From CAYVOX01 sp964453035 (GTDB taxonomy: Bacteria; Chloroflexota; Anaerolineae; Anaerolineales; Anaerolineaceae), in contig CAYVOX010000020.1 in NCBI GenBank assembly GCA_964453035.1, forward strand, positions 1 to 32,836: a stretch of 32,836 nucleotides of DNA. Direction: 5' to 3'. The first letter of the stretch is position 1; each line of letters starts with the position of its first letter. Made by a program: the position numbers and the translations under genes. Positions 31,443 through 32,836 of this stretch are shown in pieces. Under the pieces are notes generated by a model. That model saw only the letters and a program-made list of their open reading frames with translations. It did no database searches and was not told the DNA's origin.

Positions 31443-32126
31443 TCACGCTCTTTCGACCTGTAAAAAGTCCAGCTCCACGGGGGTCTCTCGGCCAAAGAAG
31501 TTGACCATCACGCGCACCTTGGAGCGCTCCATATCAATTTCGGCGACGGAGCCGCGGAAGTCATTGAAGGGACCGTCAACAATGCGCACGCGCTCGCCCA
31601 CTTTGAAAGTGACCTTGACGTGCGGGGCTTCCGCTTCCATGCGCTTAAGGATGGAAGAAACCTCATCCGGGCGCAGGGCGGTGGGTTGGTTGCCCATGCC
31701 CACAAAGCCGGTCACGCCGGGCGTGTTGCGCACCACGTACCAGGATTCTTCCGTGAGCACCATGTTCACCAGCACATAGCCGGGGAATACATGGCGTTCT
31801 ACCACGCGGCGCTTGCCGTCCTTGACTTCGATTTCTTCCTGGGTTGGAATGACTACATCGAAAATCTTGTCTTTCATGCCCATGGTTTCAATGCGCTGCT
31901 CCAGGTTATGGCGCACTTTGCCTTCATAACCCGAATAGCAGTGAATCACATACCACGAGCGCTGATCGCTAGCCCCATCGAGGGGTAGTTCCAACTCAGG
32001 GTTAGCGGAAGCAGCCGAACTGGAGTCATGAGACGCAGCGCGGCCCGCCGAAGACAGCTTATCCTGCTGTTCCGCCAGATCCACGTCGGTCTTTTTCTTC
32101 CGGCCCAATTTTCCTTTCGCTTCCAT
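31443..32126 (-). CDS. nusG: Transcription termination/antitermination factor NusG
   Basis: A 227-residue elongation factor that binds RNA polymerase and links it to Rho or the ribosome. The NGN domain starts at about Trp58 (SWYVIHCYSGYE) and the KOW domain covers about 173-226 (FKVGERVRIVDGPF). The first 55 residues are an extra segment: a Lys-rich patch (4-13), then an acidic, Ser/Ala-rich, disordered-looking stretch. E. coli NusG has 181 residues and lacks this; some other phyla have comparable extensions. It lies 39 bases after secE. Confidence 0.95.
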   Translation of the reverse strand: MEAKGKLGRKKKTDVDLAEQQDKLSSAGRAASHDSSSAASANPELELPLDGASDQRSWYVIHCYSGYEGKVRHNLEQRIETMGMKDKIFDVVIPTQEEIEVKDGKRRVVERHVFPGYVLVNMVLTEESWYVVRNTPGVTGFVGMGNQPTALRPDEVSSILKRMEAEAPHVKVTFKVGERVRIVDGPFNDFRGSVAEIDMERSKVRVMVNFFGRETPVELDFLQVERA

Positions 32127-32165
32127 CAGTAACCTATTCTCTCTCTTAATTCAACAACTTGCGTG

Positions 32166-32387
32166 TTAGCCAGTGACCAGGAGGATGACTTTTGAGAACA
32201 CCCAGTCCAGGAGACCCAGAACGATGCTGGTCGATGCCATCACGATCAGAACAATTTTGGTCAAACGCCAGGCTTCCTGCGGTGTGGGCCAGGTCACCTT
32301 GCGCAGCTCACCGATGGTCTCATGCCACCAGCGCACGATCCGGTTCGGTTTCTTTACAACTTTTTCTTCTTTACCTTTATCAGCCAC
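32166..32387 (-). CDS. secE: Preprotein translocase subunit SecE
   Basis: A 73-residue single-span SecE that clamps SecY. The conserved amphipathic region is GELRKVTWPTPQEAWRLT (about 26-43) and the membrane segment covers about 44-70. The N-terminus is charged. ATG at 32387 after an AAAAGGAG sequence. Position between tRNA-Trp and nusG is the usual one. Confidence 0.95.
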   Translation of the reverse strand: MADKGKEEKVVKKPNRIVRWWHETIGELRKVTWPTPQEAWRLTKIVLIVMASTSIVLGLLDWVFSKVILLVTG

Positions 32388-32412
32388 GCATCGCTCCTTT
32401 TTTTACGGCTAA

Positions 32413-32436
32413 AACGCCGCCTCGAGGGACGGCGTT
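32413..32436 (-). other. Hairpin between tRNA-Trp and secE
   Basis: A 7-bp stem (AACGCCG, 32413-32419 with 32430-32436) followed by TTTTAG on the minus strand. It may be a weak attenuator or a processing stem downstream of the tRNA 3' end. Confidence 0.45.
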
Positions 32437-32448
32437 GCCTCTTTCAGG

Positions 32449-32521
32449 CAGGCCAGGCAGGAATCGAACCCACAACCTCCTGTTTTGGAGACAGGCGCTC
32501 TGCCAGTTGAGCTACTGGCCT
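32449..32521 (-). tRNA. tRNA-Trp (anticodon CCA)
   Basis: A 73-base cloverleaf on the minus strand. The acceptor stem is AGGCCAG/CTGGCCT with a G discriminator. The anticodon loop CTCCAAA gives CCA (32488-32486), and the T loop reads GGTTCGATTCC. CCA is not encoded. Its position between rpmG and secE is typical. Confidence 0.95.
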
Positions 32522-32522
32522 A

Positions 32523-32568
32523 CATCAGTTGCCGAGGGCGGCAGGACCCGCCCTGGCAACCTGTGATG
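32523..32568 (-). other. Stem-loop between rpmG and tRNA-Trp
   Basis: A 12-bp stem with one bulge (32529-32541 with 32548-32559) extended by CATCA/TGATG at the base. There is no T run. It lies exactly between the rpmG stop and the tRNA 5' end, which suits an mRNA 3' end left after tRNA excision. Confidence 0.55.
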
Positions 32569-32739
32569 TTACTTGGTCTCCCGGTGCTGCGTATGCTTGC
32601 GGCAGCGCGGGCAATACTTCTGTAATTCCATACGGCCGGGGTCATTGCGCCGGTTTTTCTGACTGGTGTAATTCCGCTCCTTGCACTCGGTGCAAGCGAA
32701 GGTGATCACAGGGCGGATATCTTTCTTTTTAGATGCCAT
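32569..32739 (-). CDS. rpmG: 50S ribosomal protein L33
   Basis: A 56-residue protein read directly from the minus strand: it begins MASKKKDIRP and ends HTQHRETK. It has two Cys pairs, Cys16/Cys19 and Cys43/Cys46, so it is the zinc-binding (C+) form of L33. ATG at 32739. It lies between tuf and tRNA-Trp. Confidence 0.95.
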   Translation of the reverse strand: MASKKKDIRPVITFACTECKERNYTSQKNRRNDPGRMELQKYCPRCRKHTQHRETK

Positions 32740-32782
32740 ACTTCACTCTCGTCGCAGGCCTCTCGGACCGCGCTCCTTCAGC

Positions 32783-32836
32783 TTAATCCAGAATCTTGGT
32801 GATCACGCCAGCGCCAACCGTCAGGCCGCCTTCGCG
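32783..32836 (-). CDS. tuf: Elongation factor Tu, C-terminal end (cut by window edge)
   Basis: The last 17 codons and TAA of EF-Tu: REGGLTVGAGVITKILD matches the conserved C-terminus (usual form REGGRTVGAGVV). The rest lies beyond the window. Upstream position to rpmG-secE-nusG is classic. Confidence 0.93.
   Translation of the reverse strand, partial: REGGLTVGAGVITKILD

Noticed and set aside
32192..32566. Open frame on the plus strand across the tRNA, with a translated GIEPTTSCFGDR-like stretch
   Set aside because: This is the well-known false protein produced by reading the antisense of a tRNA gene. The real features here are secE and tRNA-Trp on the minus strand.

Overview
This window looks like a chromosomal core segment of an Anaerolineae-type member of the Chloroflexota. 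This is an inference from gene content and style: a membrane-tethered YvcK, surface proteins with Pro/Thr-rich linkers, a serine/threonine kinase beside an FHA protein, a CpXC protein, an MtaB-like methanol methyltransferase, and a LexA gene with a Gram-positive-type SOS box. Most of it is GC-rich (about 60% by eye). I see no insertion sequence, phage, CRISPR array or plasmid feature. A run of exactly 100 N sits inside one gene and is almost certainly a scaffolding artefact: an identical 55-base sequence flanks it, and collapsing the duplicate restores an uninterrupted reading frame.

Layout. 1-3358: a CpXC zinc-ribbon protein, then a divergent pair of an FHA/winged-helix regulator and a Ser/Thr kinase. 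3414-8513 (minus): a tightly coupled AAA+ ATPase, glycerophosphodiester phosphodiesterase and secreted, membrane-anchored GH3 protein, joined by ATGA overlaps. 8629-9312: a DPM1-like glycosyltransferase. 9400-16103 (minus): a five-gene run of ROK kinase, class III aminotransferase, soluble histidine kinase, alanine racemase and RecJ. 16234-19957 (plus): YvcK, GAPDH and phosphoglycerate kinase, a central-carbon block ending in a strong terminator. 20065-20832: a MerR/TipAS regulator with its own operator. 20841-26236 (minus): a P-type ATPase, MtaB and a membrane-anchored phosphodiester glycosidase-type protein. 26337-27962: rsmG diverging from lexA. 28034-28702: a small lower-GC gene coding for a SnoaL-like fold with a PDZ domain inserted in it. 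28961-32836 (minus): the classic tuf, rpmG, tRNA-Trp, secE, nusG, rplK, rplA, L10 leader, rplJ, rplL cluster, with tuf cut by the window edge.

The most consistent signal outside the genes is the layout of promoters. For the glycosyltransferase, ROK kinase, MerR regulator and alanine racemase, a -10 hexamer ends exactly seven bases before the ATG and no Shine-Dalgarno sequence is present. yvcK and rsmG have similar short spacings (9 and 10 bases). This suggests leaderless transcripts are common here, alongside genes with good Shine-Dalgarno sequences.

Other points of interest are the PDZ-in-SnoaL architecture, an MtaB with conserved zinc ligands but no corrinoid-protein gene nearby, an Ala-Ser instead of Ala-Gly at the LexA self-cleavage position, and the kinase/FHA-regulator pair, which resembles the PknH/EmbR arrangement with the domain order reversed. 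I found no clearly new multi-gene defence or mobile system.
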